Shown: positions 24,070-33,092 of the stretch, one piece after another | Position numbering within the stretch: the stretch's first letter is position 1 | Layout of the letters: every line of letters starts with the position of its first letter | Source of the DNA: Gemmatimonadota bacterium | GTDB taxonomy: Bacteria > ARS69 | DNA length: 64,000 nucleotides | NCBI GenBank assembly: GCA_030747075.1 | Contig: JASLLL010000004.1 | Location: 79,486 to 143,485 of the forward strand | Direction: 5' to 3' | Notes under the pieces: model-generated | The model's database searches: none | Told to the model about the DNA's origin: nothing | The model's input: the letters and a program-made list of their open reading frames with translations, nothing else | Position numbers and translations under genes: made by a program

Positions 24070-25290
24070 ATGTGTGCGCTCGGGTTTCCCGTGCGCGCGA
24101 TGCTCCGGCGTGCGGGGGCACCCCCGGCCGTCTCGCTGATGGCGCTGGGAGTCCTCATCGGGCCGGGCGTTCTCGACTGGATGCCCGCCGCATGGGACGG
24201 CGTTTTGGAGACGACCTCGCGCGCCGCCTTCGTCGTGCTTCTACTGAGGGCGGGGCTGGACCTTCCACCCGGGGTTCTGCGCACGGTGGCCGTGCCGGCA
24301 CTCGTATTCGGGACGGTGCCGGTGGCCGCCGAGTTTGCGGTCGTCACGGGGCTGGCGCGCGTCTTCCTCTTCGATCACTGGGTGCTTGCGCTCCTCGCCG
24401 GGGTACTCGTGGCCGCGGTCTCTCCAGCCGTGATTCTGCCGACCATGCTCTCCCGCAAGAAACGGGGGTGGGGGAGCGCGCGAATGGTGCCGGATCGAAT
24501 CATTGGACAGACGCTTGTGAACGCCATCCTCGCCCAGACGGGAATCCTGTGCCTCCTCGCGGTCCTGGACCCCGGACGGTCCGCGCAGGGCGCCGTGTGG
24601 AGTCTCGCGGCGTTTCCGCTCGCGGTGGTGGGCGGCGGGGCGGTCGGCGTCGCGGTGGGTCGCTGGGGGATCCCCCGCGCCGTACTGCAGGCGCTCCCGT
24701 CGTGGGCCGCCACCCTTGTCGTACTGGGCGCCGGGCTGGGCGTGTACTTCGGGTGTGGTCTCCTCGGGCTTGAGGCCGTGGTGGCGGCGCTGGCCGCGGG
24801 GGTCGCGGTCCGCGTCCGTCTCCCGGACGGCGCGCCCGGGATTCGGGCGGGGCTGCATCGCGTCTGGCAGGTTGCGGAAGTCGTTCTTTTCGTGAACCTG
24901 GGTTCGCAGATCGACCTGTCCGGGCTGAGCCGGTCCGACCTTGTGCTGAGCCTTCTCGCGGTGCTGGGGGTCGCTCTTGTCGCAAGGCTTGCCGTGGCCC
25001 GGCTGCTCGTCGCCCGGACATCACTGACGGCGCCGGAGCGACGCTGTGTGCTGCTGGCCCATGTGCCCAAGGCGACCATTCAGGCAGTGTTCGGGGCTCT
25101 GCCGCTCCTGAAGATCCGCGAATGGGGCCTCACTTCCATGGAGGACGCGGGGCAGGTCCTCCTGCTTCTCTCCGCGCTGGCGATCGTGGCGACCGCACCG
25201 ATCGGAGCCTGTCTTCTGGAGCGGGTGAGTGCCCGAGCCGCCACGGGAACCCCGTCGCCTTCCTCTCGCCCCGGAGCGGTCGCGCCCTGA
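24070..25290 (+). CDS. Cation/proton antiporter (CPA family)
   Basis: 406 residues from ATG 24070, with 11-12 hydrophobic helices throughout. Blocks such as LMALGVLIGPGVLDWMPA, FVVLLLRAGLDLPP and AGVLVAAVSPAVILPTML match sodium/proton exchangers of the NhaP/CPA type; the latter carries the unwound-helix proline seen at the ion site. The reading frame is homologous-looking upstream of the ATG (LRELPVIVATLAG), and GGAGGGG sits six bases before a CTG at 24031, so translation may start there and complete the first helix; an in-frame TGA at 23965 sets the limit. There is no C-terminal TrkA domain. Role: exchange of sodium or potassium for protons across the inner membrane. Confidence 0.8.
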   Translation: MCALGFPVRAMLRRAGAPPAVSLMALGVLIGPGVLDWMPAAWDGVLETTSRAAFVVLLLRAGLDLPPGVLRTVAVPALVFGTVPVAAEFAVVTGLARVFLFDHWVLALLAGVLVAAVSPAVILPTMLSRKKRGWGSARMVPDRIIGQTLVNAILAQTGILCLLAVLDPGRSAQGAVWSLAAFPLAVVGGGAVGVAVGRWGIPRAVLQALPSWAATLVVLGAGLGVYFGCGLLGLEAVVAALAAGVAVRVRLPDGAPGIRAGLHRVWQVAEVVLFVNLGSQIDLSGLSRSDLVLSLLAVLGVALVARLAVARLLVARTSLTAPERRCVLLAHVPKATIQAVFGALPLLKIREWGLTSMEDAGQVLLLLSALAIVATAPIGACLLERVSARAATGTPSPSSRPGAVAP

Positions 25291-25693
25291 AGGACCCCGG
25301 GGCGGCGGAGTGGCGCGAGACGCGGCACTCGGCGAACACACTCCTTCGCAACGCAACGCTGCCGCCTCAGCGGACGCACTCTTCGCTTCGCCTGGTCGCC
25401 GTCCGGGCGGAAGTGCGCCATGTAGGTCCGTGAAGACCGGCGCTCCCCCTGTCCGGCACGCCTGTCCAGGTCCGGTGGGTGCCCCCCCCGGGTTCCCTAC
25501 GGTGGAATCGACGGGCCGGACTTTGCGACCAAGGGCATTGAAGAGATCCGGTGTGTTCGAAGTTAAGATATAGTGACCATCTATCACTATTAGTCTGGCT
25601 TCTCGCGAAATATTCCAGCTCATGCTGGTATTTTTGCGGATGTTTGATAGGATTCGTGCCTGACAGAGGCATGGGCAAGGGGGGGGGACGGTC
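25291..25693. other. Intergenic region, A/T-rich near its right end
   Basis: 403 bp with no supported gene. The last 150 bp are clearly A/T-richer than the surroundings and hold a 7-bp inverted repeat, ATAGTGA (25570-25576) and TCACTAT (25584-25590), as possible operator. A run of nine G (25679-25687) acts as the ribosome-binding segment for the next gene. Confidence 0.45.
25570..25590. promoter_or_regulatory. Inverted repeat, possible operator
   Basis: ATAGTGA, seven bases, TCACTAT. It lies 104 bp before the GTG at 25694, in an A/T-rich stretch suitable for a promoter. No regulator can be assigned. Confidence 0.3.
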
Positions 25694-27151
25694 GTGACTC
25701 AGCGTTCTGATCACCGTACATCCTCCATGGATGACCCGCCGGGTCCGGGCCGCGGGGCGGCGGACCTGCGCGACTTTCTCAGCGGGAGGATTGCGGAGAC
25801 GCAGGCGCGGGTCGATCGGCTGGAGGAGCTTCGGCGGGACCTGACCGGGAGCGGAGACGCCGGCAAGGCGGGTGCCGCGGAGGTTCGACGGCATCAACTG
25901 GTGCTCTGTACGCGCAGGGATCGTCTGGTGGCTCTCCTCGAAGATCCTTCGATGGCGGCCGCGCTGGACGGAAGCGGTTCGCCGCGCGCGTTGACTCCAC
26001 TCTGGGCGGAGGTGGCGCGGCACCTCATGGGGGGTGGCGAGGAGGTCGACGACGAGGCGTTCCTGCGGCACCGGAAGAGCGCGGACGCGGCGAACTCGGC
26101 GGCGCGCCGCCTTGCCTCCGAGATCCAGGGCGTGCTTCCCGGGCTGGCGTTGTTGGGCCCGGAGGAAGTCAACGCCCGTCTCCATGTGTGGCTCGGGCGG
26201 TTGCGCGGATACCTGGACGGCTTCGACTTGGACGACGACGCCCAGCGCGACATTCAGCGCACCTTTGGCGAAATCAACTCCGCGCGGCGCATGCTCGGGA
26301 TCGACGGGTTTCCAGATCCCCTGAGCCGGGAGTTTCGGACGGACTGGAAGCAGTATGTCGAGTTGTGGGAGGAACGGCTCGAACGGGCTCGCCTTCAGGA
26401 TGAACTGGATCGCCGTGAAGACGGGCGTCTTCGCGAGGAGCGCGAGGGTGTCCGGTCGCTGGATCCGGAGGATCGCCGTCGGCATGATCTGATGATCCAC
26501 GAAATCACGCAGATCCTTCGGGAGATGGCCGCCAGCGAGGAATGGTGGTCCTTTCCCGATCAGCGTGAGGAGGCGCGCGAGTATCTGCTGGGCGGAATGG
26601 AAGCCGGCGGATGCACGAACGACTCCTTCCTTGCGGCAGCGCGAGTCTTTGCTCCGCTGGTGGAGGGGGACCGGTTTCGCCCGCTTCGGCGGTCCCTGGC
26701 GGGAGAGGGGATGGACCTCTCGCGGGATCGCTCTCTGTCGGACGCGCGTGACCGTCCGGACGATCCGCTCTTCGCAAGGCTTCGACCGTCGTGGGAAGGG
26801 AAGCGCGTGGTTCTCGTGGGCGGACTGCCGCGCGAAGGCTCCCGTCGTCGTCTGGAGCGGGGGCTGGCGCTGGCGTCGCTCCGGTGGTTCGAGTACTTCC
26901 GCCACCGAAGCCAGCGCGACGAAGCGGCGGTCGCGATCCGCGCGGGGGGCGTCGATCAGGTTCTGCTTCTTGCGCGGTACGCCGGGTCCGGCATCGGCGG
27001 TCTCCGGGATGTCTGCCGAAGCATGGGCGTTCCGTTTCGCACCGTCGAAACCGGATGCGGCGTCGCCGCCGTTCTCCGGACTCTGCGCGAACTGGAGGAA
27101 CCCGTCTGGGTTCACGCCTCTGAGTCGCTGGAGGAATCTCCCGTCCTCTGA
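25694..27151 (+). CDS. Unknown helical protein with C-terminal DUF2325-like domain
   Basis: 485 residues, GTG start behind a G9 tract. Residues ~1-370 are charged and mostly helical, with coiled-coil-like stretches (IAETQARVDRLEELRRDL, LEERLERARLQDELDRRED-like), no signal peptide and no membrane segment. Residues ~375-470 form an alternating alpha/beta domain that starts RVVLVGGLPREGSRRRLE, then FEYFRHRS, QVLLLARYAGSG and VCRSMGVPFRTVETG; the pattern GG...hydrophobic strand...adverse loop...CK/CR-x-x-x-x-P resembles DUF2325, a Rossmann-like domain of unknown function. I am only moderately sure of that match. It lies 26 bp upstream of rmuC on the same strand, so a DNA-related role is possible. 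Confidence 0.6.
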   Translation: MTQRSDHRTSSMDDPPGPGRGAADLRDFLSGRIAETQARVDRLEELRRDLTGSGDAGKAGAAEVRRHQLVLCTRRDRLVALLEDPSMAAALDGSGSPRALTPLWAEVARHLMGGGEEVDDEAFLRHRKSADAANSAARRLASEIQGVLPGLALLGPEEVNARLHVWLGRLRGYLDGFDLDDDAQRDIQRTFGEINSARRMLGIDGFPDPLSREFRTDWKQYVELWEERLERARLQDELDRREDGRLREEREGVRSLDPEDRRRHDLMIHEITQILREMAASEEWWSFPDQREEAREYLLGGMEAGGCTNDSFLAAARVFAPLVEGDRFRPLRRSLAGEGMDLSRDRSLSDARDRPDDPLFARLRPSWEGKRVVLVGGLPREGSRRRLERGLALASLRWFEYFRHRSQRDEAAVAIRAGGVDQVLLLARYAGSGIGGLRDVCRSMGVPFRTVETGCGVAAVLRTLRELEEPVWVHASESLEESPVL

Positions 27152-27177
27152 TAGCCTCGCCGCACCGGGAGGTGAGG

Positions 27178-28494
27178 ATGACGGGGGTGCAGTGGGTGCC
27201 GGTTCTTGCGGGGGGCGCCGTGGCCGTGTTCGGTGCCGTGGCGCTTCTTCAGTGGCGGCGGGCTGATTCGTGGCGGGATCGTGCCGCGCGCCTCGAAGCG
27301 GAACTGCAGGCGTCGCGTGACTCCAACGACACCACCGAATCCATTCTGGAGACGGTGGAGACCCGGTTCCGCGATGCCTTCCGGTCCCTTTCGGCCGATG
27401 CCCTCTCCGAGAACAGCGACACCTTCCTCCGGCTGGCGCGGACCTCCTTCGACGGGTTTCGAGAAGCGACCGCCACCGACCTCGAGCGTCGCCGTGCCGC
27501 CGTGGATGATCTTGTGCGTCCGCTTACGGAAGGCCTCGGCCGGATCGACCGGCATCTTACCGAAGCCGAGAAGGAACGAGGCAGCGCCCATGCCGCGCTC
27601 ACCGGGCAGATCGACGGGCTGTTTCGCACGCAACAGGCCCTTCAGACGGAAACGGTGGGGCTTCGCCGGGCGTTGAGCGCGCCGTCCATTCGCGGGCGGT
27701 GGGGCGAAGTGCAACTTCGTCGCGTGGTCGAAATGTCGGGGATGGCCGAACACTGCGACTTCACCACACAGGATTCGTCCTCCGACGAGGAAGGGCGCGT
27801 GTTGCGGCCGGACCTGGTGGTGCACCTGCCCGGAGGGCACAGCATCGTCGTGGATTCCAAGGCGCCGCTGGCGGCCTACCTGAAGGCGATGGATGCGTCG
27901 GGAGAAGCGGAACGCGAAGTCCACCTGCGCGCTCATGCGCAGAGCGTGCGGGATCATCTGAAGGCGCTGGGGGGAAAGGCGTACTGGGAGCGTGTTCAGC
28001 CCGGCCCGGAGTTTGTCGTGATGTTCCTGCCGGGCGAAGCGATTCTCGGCGCCGCACTCGGCAAGGATCCGGATCTGCTGGAGTACGGCGTGGATCACAA
28101 GGTGATCCCGGCCAGCCCCGCGACCCTGATTGCGCTCTTGCGTTCGGTCGCTTTCGGGTGGCGGCAGGAACGCGCCGCGGAGAGCGCGCGCGCGATTGCG
28201 GAACTGGGTCGCGAACTTCACGGGCGCATCGGTACGCTGGCCGCGCACTTCACCGACATGGGTCGCGCGCTGGGGAAGACCGTGGACACCTACAACCGCG
28301 CGGTCGGGTCGTTCGAAGCGCGCGTGTTGCCGGGCGCGAGACGGTTTCATGAACTGGGCGCGGTGGATTGTGCCGAAGTCGACTCTCCTCCTCCGCTCGA
28401 CAGAGTCCCGCGCTCGCTTCGAGATCCGGCAGACCCGGCTGGTCCGGAGCGGATCTCCGAAGGCGAACCGGAGAACACGGAGATGAAGCCGTGA
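27178..28494 (+). CDS. rmuC: RmuC-family DNA recombination protein
   Basis: 438 residues from ATG 27178, five bases after GGGAGG; the GTG at 27172 overlaps the Shine-Dalgarno and is rejected. An N-terminal membrane anchor (VLAGGAVAVFGAVALLQW) is followed by a long coiled coil (~25-165) and then the RmuC nuclease-like core: RGRWGEVQLRRVVEMSGM, RPDLVVHLPGGHSIVVDSKAPLAAY (Asp and D-S-K are the PD-(D/E)xK-like catalytic residues) and GPEFVVMFLPGEA. RmuC limits inversion between short inverted repeats. The stop overlaps the GTG of the molybdenum hydroxylase gene (GTGA), an unusual coupling for a housekeeping DNA protein. Confidence 0.92.
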   Translation: MTGVQWVPVLAGGAVAVFGAVALLQWRRADSWRDRAARLEAELQASRDSNDTTESILETVETRFRDAFRSLSADALSENSDTFLRLARTSFDGFREATATDLERRRAAVDDLVRPLTEGLGRIDRHLTEAEKERGSAHAALTGQIDGLFRTQQALQTETVGLRRALSAPSIRGRWGEVQLRRVVEMSGMAEHCDFTTQDSSSDEEGRVLRPDLVVHLPGGHSIVVDSKAPLAAYLKAMDASGEAEREVHLRAHAQSVRDHLKALGGKAYWERVQPGPEFVVMFLPGEAILGAALGKDPDLLEYGVDHKVIPASPATLIALLRSVAFGWRQERAAESARAIAELGRELHGRIGTLAAHFTDMGRALGKTVDTYNRAVGSFEARVLPGARRFHELGAVDCAEVDSPPPLDRVPRSLRDPADPAGPERISEGEPENTEMKP

Positions 28495-30749
28495 CGCGCA
28501 TCGGTGAGAGTCCGCGTCGCCCGGACGCTCTCGGGAAGGCGATCGGGACCGCGCTTTACGCGGCCGATGTCCCCATCCCCGGGGTCTTTCACGGGATGAC
28601 CATCCGAAGTCCGCACGCGCACGCGAAGATTCTCGCCATTCACTGGCGACCCGAGGCGGCGCCCCCGGATTCCGTCTTTGTCTCCGCCGAGGACATTCGA
28701 GGCCGGAACGGCATCCAGATCCTTGACGACAGCTGGCCCGTACTCGCCCGCGAAGAAGTGCGGCATGTCGGTGAACCGGTGGCCCTGGTCGCGGCGATGA
28801 CTCGTTCGGCCGCACTGGAGGCGGCGCGCGCCGTCGAAGTCGAGTACGAACCGTTGACGGCTGTGGCGGACATGGAAGACGCGGAGGATGTGCCGTTGCT
28901 GCACGAAATCCGGCTTGGAACGGACGGCGTCGAGGCCGCGCTCTCCCGCGCAGACCGCATCATCACCGGCGAGTATCGCACCGGCCTTCAGGAACACGCG
29001 TACATCGAGAATCAGGCGGTGACCGCGTGGTTTGAGACGGACGGGACGCTGCAGATCACCGGGTCGATGCAGTGCCCGTTCTATGTTCACTCCGCGCTGG
29101 TTCACAGCCTCGGCCTTCCGGAGGAGATGGTTCGCGTTCGTCCCACGGTGGTCGGGGGGGGCTTTGGCGGGAAGGAGGAGTACCCCAGCATGCTCGCGCT
29201 GCACGCGGCGCTTCTGGCGACGGCGTGCGGGGAACCGGTGCGGATTGCCTACGATCGCCACGAGGACATCGTCGGCACGACAAAGCGCCACCCTTCGCGC
29301 GTGCTGCATCGAACCGGTGTGGATGCGGAAGGGCACATCGTCGCGACGGACATTCGCGTCGATCTTGACGGCGGGGCTTACCGGACCCTTTCGCCGGTCG
29401 TGCTCTCGCGGGCGGTACTTCACGCGGCAGGCGCGTACCGCGCGGGAGTCGCGCGGATTCACGGGCGCGTGCTTCGGACGAATATGCCGCCGAGCGGAGC
29501 TTTTCGCGGCTTCGGGGCACCGCAGGTGCTCTTCGCGATGGAACGGCAGATGGATCGCATCGCGAGGGAGACGGGGATGAACCCGGTGGACATTCGCCGA
29601 AAGAATGCGCTTCGACCGGGCGATGCCCTCCCCACCGGGCAGGTTCTTGACGACACCACTGCGGCCGTGGAGTGCCTGGAAGAGGCGGTGCGGCGAACGG
29701 ACTTCGAGCGGAAGCATGCGATAGCGGAGGCCGCGCGACATGGCGAAGCGGAGGCGCCGTCGAAAGGAATCGGGGTCTCGCTCTTTCTGCACGGGGCAGG
29801 GTTCACCGGCGAGGGAGAGCGGCGGATGCGCTCGCCCGTGACCGTCCGGCTGGACGGACAGGGGCGGATCGAACTTCTGGTCGCCAACACCGAAATGGGG
29901 CAGGGGTGCGCCACGGTGCTGCCGCAGATTGCCGCGGACTCGGCGGGGGTGGCGATGGAGGACATCGTGCTGGCGGAGGTGGATACGGCCACCGTGCCGG
30001 ACTCCGGCCCGACCGTGGCGTCGCGCACAACCATGGTCGTCGGGGGAGTCGTGGCCCGCGCGGCGGGGCGCCTTGCGCGGGAGGTGCTTGCGTGGTGGAA
30101 AGAGCGCACCGGGGGAGAGGCCCCCGCGCTGCATGACGGATTGATCACCGACGGCGCGCGCGATCCCGTTCCTTTCCGGGAAGCGGCACGGCTCCGCCGG
30201 GAAGAGGTCGGCCCGCTGGAGATCACCATGAGGTATGAGCCTCCCGACTGGCAGGACTTTGACGAGACCTCCTACCGGGGGGCCGCGTATCCCACTTATG
30301 CGTGGGGCGCGAATGTCGTCGAAGTGGAAGTGGATCCTGACACGCTGGAGGTTCGCGTGGACAAGGCCACGGCTGTCTGCGAGATCGGGCGTGCGATCCA
30401 CCCGGAACTCTGCCGCGGGCAGATTGAAGGCGGGACGCTTCAGGCGATCGGCTTTGGGCTCCTGGAGGAACTGAAGACGGAAGACGGGCGTATCTTGAAC
30501 GATCGACTCCAGACTTACATGGTGCCGACCTCGGTCGACGCACCGGATCTGGCCATCCACCTGCTGGAGAAGCCGTGGGAGGGTGGCCCGTCCGGCGCAA
30601 AGGGCATCGGGGAGCTTCCCATGGACGGGGGCGCCCCGGCCGCTCTGCAGGCGGTGGAGAACGCGACGGGGCTCATTGCGGATGAGGCGCCCGCGACACC
30701 GGAAGTGCTCCTGGAACTCCAGGCGAATCGGAGAGCGGACGCGCCATGA
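28491..30749 (+). CDS. Xanthine-dehydrogenase-family molybdenum-binding subunit
   Basis: 752 residues from GTG 28491 overlapping the rmuC stop. Typical large subunit: GKAIGTALYAADV at the start, VGEPVALVAA, then molybdopterin motifs VVGGGFGGKEE, PSGAFRGFGAPQ and ANTEMGQG. The conserved catalytic glutamate is in SGAKGIGELP near the C-terminus. It hydroxylates an N-heterocycle or aldehyde at a molybdenum centre; substrate cannot be told from sequence. Subunits for 2Fe-2S and FAD follow with 4-bp overlaps (ATGA and TTGA), so the complex is made from one message. Gene order Mo, Fe-S, FAD and the coupling to rmuC are atypical. Confidence 0.92.
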   Translation: MTRIGESPRRPDALGKAIGTALYAADVPIPGVFHGMTIRSPHAHAKILAIHWRPEAAPPDSVFVSAEDIRGRNGIQILDDSWPVLAREEVRHVGEPVALVAAMTRSAALEAARAVEVEYEPLTAVADMEDAEDVPLLHEIRLGTDGVEAALSRADRIITGEYRTGLQEHAYIENQAVTAWFETDGTLQITGSMQCPFYVHSALVHSLGLPEEMVRVRPTVVGGGFGGKEEYPSMLALHAALLATACGEPVRIAYDRHEDIVGTTKRHPSRVLHRTGVDAEGHIVATDIRVDLDGGAYRTLSPVVLSRAVLHAAGAYRAGVARIHGRVLRTNMPPSGAFRGFGAPQVLFAMERQMDRIARETGMNPVDIRRKNALRPGDALPTGQVLDDTTAAVECLEEAVRRTDFERKHAIAEAARHGEAEAPSKGIGVSLFLHGAGFTGEGERRMRSPVTVRLDGQGRIELLVANTEMGQGCATVLPQIAADSAGVAMEDIVLAEVDTATVPDSGPTVASRTTMVVGGVVARAAGRLAREVLAWWKERTGGEAPALHDGLITDGARDPVPFREAARLRREEVGPLEITMRYEPPDWQDFDETSYRGAAYPTYAWGANVVEVEVDPDTLEVRVDKATAVCEIGRAIHPELCRGQIEGGTLQAIGFGLLEELKTEDGRILNDRLQTYMVPTSVDAPDLAIHLLEKPWEGGPSGAKGIGELPMDGGAPAALQAVENATGLIADEAPATPEVLLELQANRRADAP

Positions 30750-31240
30750 CCTCTCCGGGATTCTCCGTCGGGAAGGGAGGTGCGGTCCGGGTGGAGTTCC
30801 GCCTGAACGACCGGGACATCTCCGTTGACGCGTCCCCCGTTGATCGGCTTCTCGATATTCTCCGGGATCGCCTCCATCTCACGGGCACCAAGGAAGGGTG
30901 CGGCGAAGGAGAGTGCGGCGCCTGCACGGTGCTGCTGGACGGGGTTCCGGTGCTGGCGTGTCTCGTCCCGATATTCCAGTGCGCCGGGCGCGAGGTGACC
31001 ACGGTGGAGGGAATCGCGGAGTCGGGTTCGCCTTTGCCGGAACTGCTGGCGGACTCGGGTGGCGTCCAGTGCGGGGCTTGCACGCCGGGGGTGCTGGTGC
31101 GACTGCACGCGCTGCTGGCGGAAGATCCGACGCCCACGCGCGAACGCGTTCGCGAGGCGCTTGCGGGGAACCTCTGTCGCTGCACCGGCTACGAGGGAAT
31201 CCTGCGCGGAGTCTGCGCGAAGGAAGGAGAGGCCCGTTGA
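30746..31240 (+). CDS. Two-[2Fe-2S] subunit of the molybdenum hydroxylase
   Basis: 164 residues; ATG overlaps the stop of the Mo subunit. The plant-ferredoxin-like cluster is bound by GCGEGECGACTVLLDG with a further Cys in VLACL, and the helical second cluster by QCGACTPG and GNLCRCTGY. This is the CoxS/XdhC-type electron-transfer subunit that carries electrons from the Mo site to FAD. The N-terminus is about 14 residues longer than usual; an internal GTG (V15-like region) could be the true start. The downstream FAD subunit begins at TTG overlapping its stop. Confidence 0.93.
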   Translation: MTSPGFSVGKGGAVRVEFRLNDRDISVDASPVDRLLDILRDRLHLTGTKEGCGEGECGACTVLLDGVPVLACLVPIFQCAGREVTTVEGIAESGSPLPELLADSGGVQCGACTPGVLVRLHALLAEDPTPTRERVREALAGNLCRCTGYEGILRGVCAKEGEAR

Positions 31241-32091
31241 TCACCGTCCACTCGCCGCGCACGCTGGAGGAAGCGGTGGAGCATCTTGCGCGGACGCCGG
31301 GCCTGGTGCCGGTCGCCGGGTGTACGGATCTCATGGCCGCCGGAGGCTTCCCGAGCGCAGGCGGCCTGCTGGATGTGACGCGCATTGCGGAGATCGGCCG
31401 GGTGGAACGCGAAGACGCATGGGTGAAGATCGGCGCGGCCGCTTCCTTCGCGCGGATCGAGGCGTCTGAGATCGTGCGGGCCGCGTTCCCCGTGCTGGCG
31501 ATGGCGGCCGCCACCGTGGGCGGGACGCAGGTGCGGAACCGGGCGACCCTCGGCGGGAATCTCGCGAACGCCAGCCCGGCCGGTGATTCGCTTCCGGCGC
31601 TCCTGGCACTGGGCGCGGAGATTGTGGCGGTGGGGCCGGACGGTTTGCGGTCGATCCCGCATGACGCATTTCACACGGGCTACCGAAAGACGGCACTCGC
31701 TCCGGGTGAGATCATCGCGTGGGTGAGGATACCGTTGGAAGGACACGGGGCGGCCCCGTCTCCGGAGATCCAGCGGTTCCGAAAGGTGGGCACCCGCCGC
31801 GCACAGGCGATCAGCAAGGTCACCCTGGCGCTTGCGGCATCGCGGGAAGGGAAGAACGGCCCGCTCTCCCGAGTCCGGTTGGCCGCCGGAAGCGTCGCGG
31901 ATCGACCGGTGCGTCTGCGGAAGGCGGAGGAAGTGCTGGAAGGCGCATTGCCCGGGGAGAAAGTGGCGGGCGCGGTGGAGGCGGCCGCCCGGGCCGAGGT
32001 GTGCCCCATCGACGATGTCCGTTCGACCGCCACCTACCGGCTCCATGTGCTGGGGAGAGTCGCGCGCCGGATGGTGCTGTCTATCGAATAG
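31237..32091 (+). CDS. FAD-binding subunit of the molybdenum hydroxylase
   Basis: 284 residues from TTG 31237, four to five bases after GGAGAGG and overlapping the previous stop; no later start keeps the conserved N-terminus ITVHSPRTLEEAVEHLA. FAD contacts are VPVAGCTDLM (P-loop-like, normally VAGGTDL) and the TVGGTQVRNRATLGGNLANASPAGD block that binds the pyrophosphate. The C-terminal CO-dehydrogenase flavoprotein domain follows. It takes electrons from the Fe-S subunit and passes them to NAD or another acceptor. The Cys in VAGCTDL replaces the usual Gly. The operon ends here. Confidence 0.92.
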   Translation: MITVHSPRTLEEAVEHLARTPGLVPVAGCTDLMAAGGFPSAGGLLDVTRIAEIGRVEREDAWVKIGAAASFARIEASEIVRAAFPVLAMAAATVGGTQVRNRATLGGNLANASPAGDSLPALLALGAEIVAVGPDGLRSIPHDAFHTGYRKTALAPGEIIAWVRIPLEGHGAAPSPEIQRFRKVGTRRAQAISKVTLALAASREGKNGPLSRVRLAAGSVADRPVRLRKAEEVLEGALPGEKVAGAVEAAARAEVCPIDDVRSTATYRLHVLGRVARRMVLSIE

Positions 32092-32225
32092 GGCCGCTCC
32101 CGTCAACGGACTCGTCGACGCGCTCTCGGTGGGCGGCGAGTTCCGGGTGCGGAGCCCTTCTGGTGGGAGAAGACGGGGGAAGCGATGGGCAAACGCTCTC
32201 GCTCCCCCCGCGGTAGTGATGATCC

Positions 32226-32456
32226 CTAGCAGTTGTGTGCGCCGCCCCCGAAGAGAATCATGCACAGGATGAACAGGCGGAACGCCTGCCAGTAGGCGAT
32301 CGTCGGCAGGCGGAAGATGTCGGGCATCGTGCGGTTCCACAACCACATGACAATCGCGGGAACGAGGAAAATGACGCCCGCGGCAAGGCCGCAAAGCGCC
32401 GCGATTCCGAGCGCGCCGAGTACGCCGTCCGCGCAATCGAACATCGAGCAGTCCAT
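32226..32456 (-). CDS. Small two-helix membrane protein
   Basis: 76 residues with two hydrophobic segments (about 13-38, LGALGIAALCGLAAGVIFLVPAIVMW, and 55-72) joined by a short loop NRTMPDIFRLP, and a Gly/His/Cys end GGGAHNC. The ATG overlaps the stop of the upstream gene (TGATG), so both are cotranscribed. No family recognised; several Cys near the N-terminus (MDCSMFDCADG). Confidence 0.6.
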   Translation of the reverse strand: MDCSMFDCADGVLGALGIAALCGLAAGVIFLVPAIVMWLWNRTMPDIFRLPTIAYWQAFRLFILCMILFGGGAHNC

Positions 32457-32947
32457 CAGAGTCCTCCGGTTGGGGTTGGGGGCCGGTTCGTCGCGAACCA
32501 GCGGTCGAAGACTTCACGGTCCGCCGCATCTGCGATGAGATCCCCCGCGTCGCGTGCGCGTTCGCGAGAGGCCATCGCTTCAGTCTCCATTTCAAGCGTG
32601 GCAAACGCGCGGGCCAGCGCGTCATGAACGAAAGGCAGATCCCAGTCCGCCAGTCCCTCCGGCGTATCGTCGGCCAGTGCTTCGGAGTGCCGTGCCGCGT
32701 TCAACGCGGACGCGCCGAGGCCGAGCGCGGCATGGACACAAGCCACCAGGCAACTGGCACGCAGGGCGTGAATCGCCTCTCCGGCAAACGACCAGTGAAG
32801 ACGCGCGGTATGCGCAGCGTCCAGCATGACGCGGTCTTCTTCATCGGACCGGCCCGCTCGTTCCAGAAGGTCCCACGCGAGGTTGTTGTTCTCCACCGCG
32901 AAGGCCCGGTGCGCGACGGCCTTGTCGAATGTCTGCGGCATCGTCAT
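32456..32947 (-). CDS. Conserved hypothetical TPR-like protein
   Basis: 163 residues from ATG 32947 (AAAGGAC upstream); the longer upstream frame crosses the promoter region of the opposite gene. The sequence is all-helical: NNLAWDLLERAGRSDEEDRVMLDAAHTARLHW-type first hairpins followed by LACVHAALG and DLPFVHDALARAFATL. I know this pattern from unnamed bacterial proteins annotated as hypothetical or tetratricopeptide-like; no enzymatic residues are evident. It precedes and is coupled to a small membrane protein and is divergent from the acyl-CoA ligase. Confidence 0.65.
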   Translation of the reverse strand: MTMPQTFDKAVAHRAFAVENNNLAWDLLERAGRSDEEDRVMLDAAHTARLHWSFAGEAIHALRASCLVACVHAALGLGASALNAARHSEALADDTPEGLADWDLPFVHDALARAFATLEMETEAMASRERARDAGDLIADAADREVFDRWFATNRPPTPTGGL

Positions 32948-33092
32948 CCGGTTACCGTCCTTTCTCTTCGTCGAATCAGGCCACGCACGAGGTAATCCGT
33001 CAAGGATTGCCCACCCGTGAGGATAAGGTGCCACGGTGTGGTATCTTCCGGGGAAACGACACTCCGCCAAGAGCGTGAACCGGGAGGCTGGT

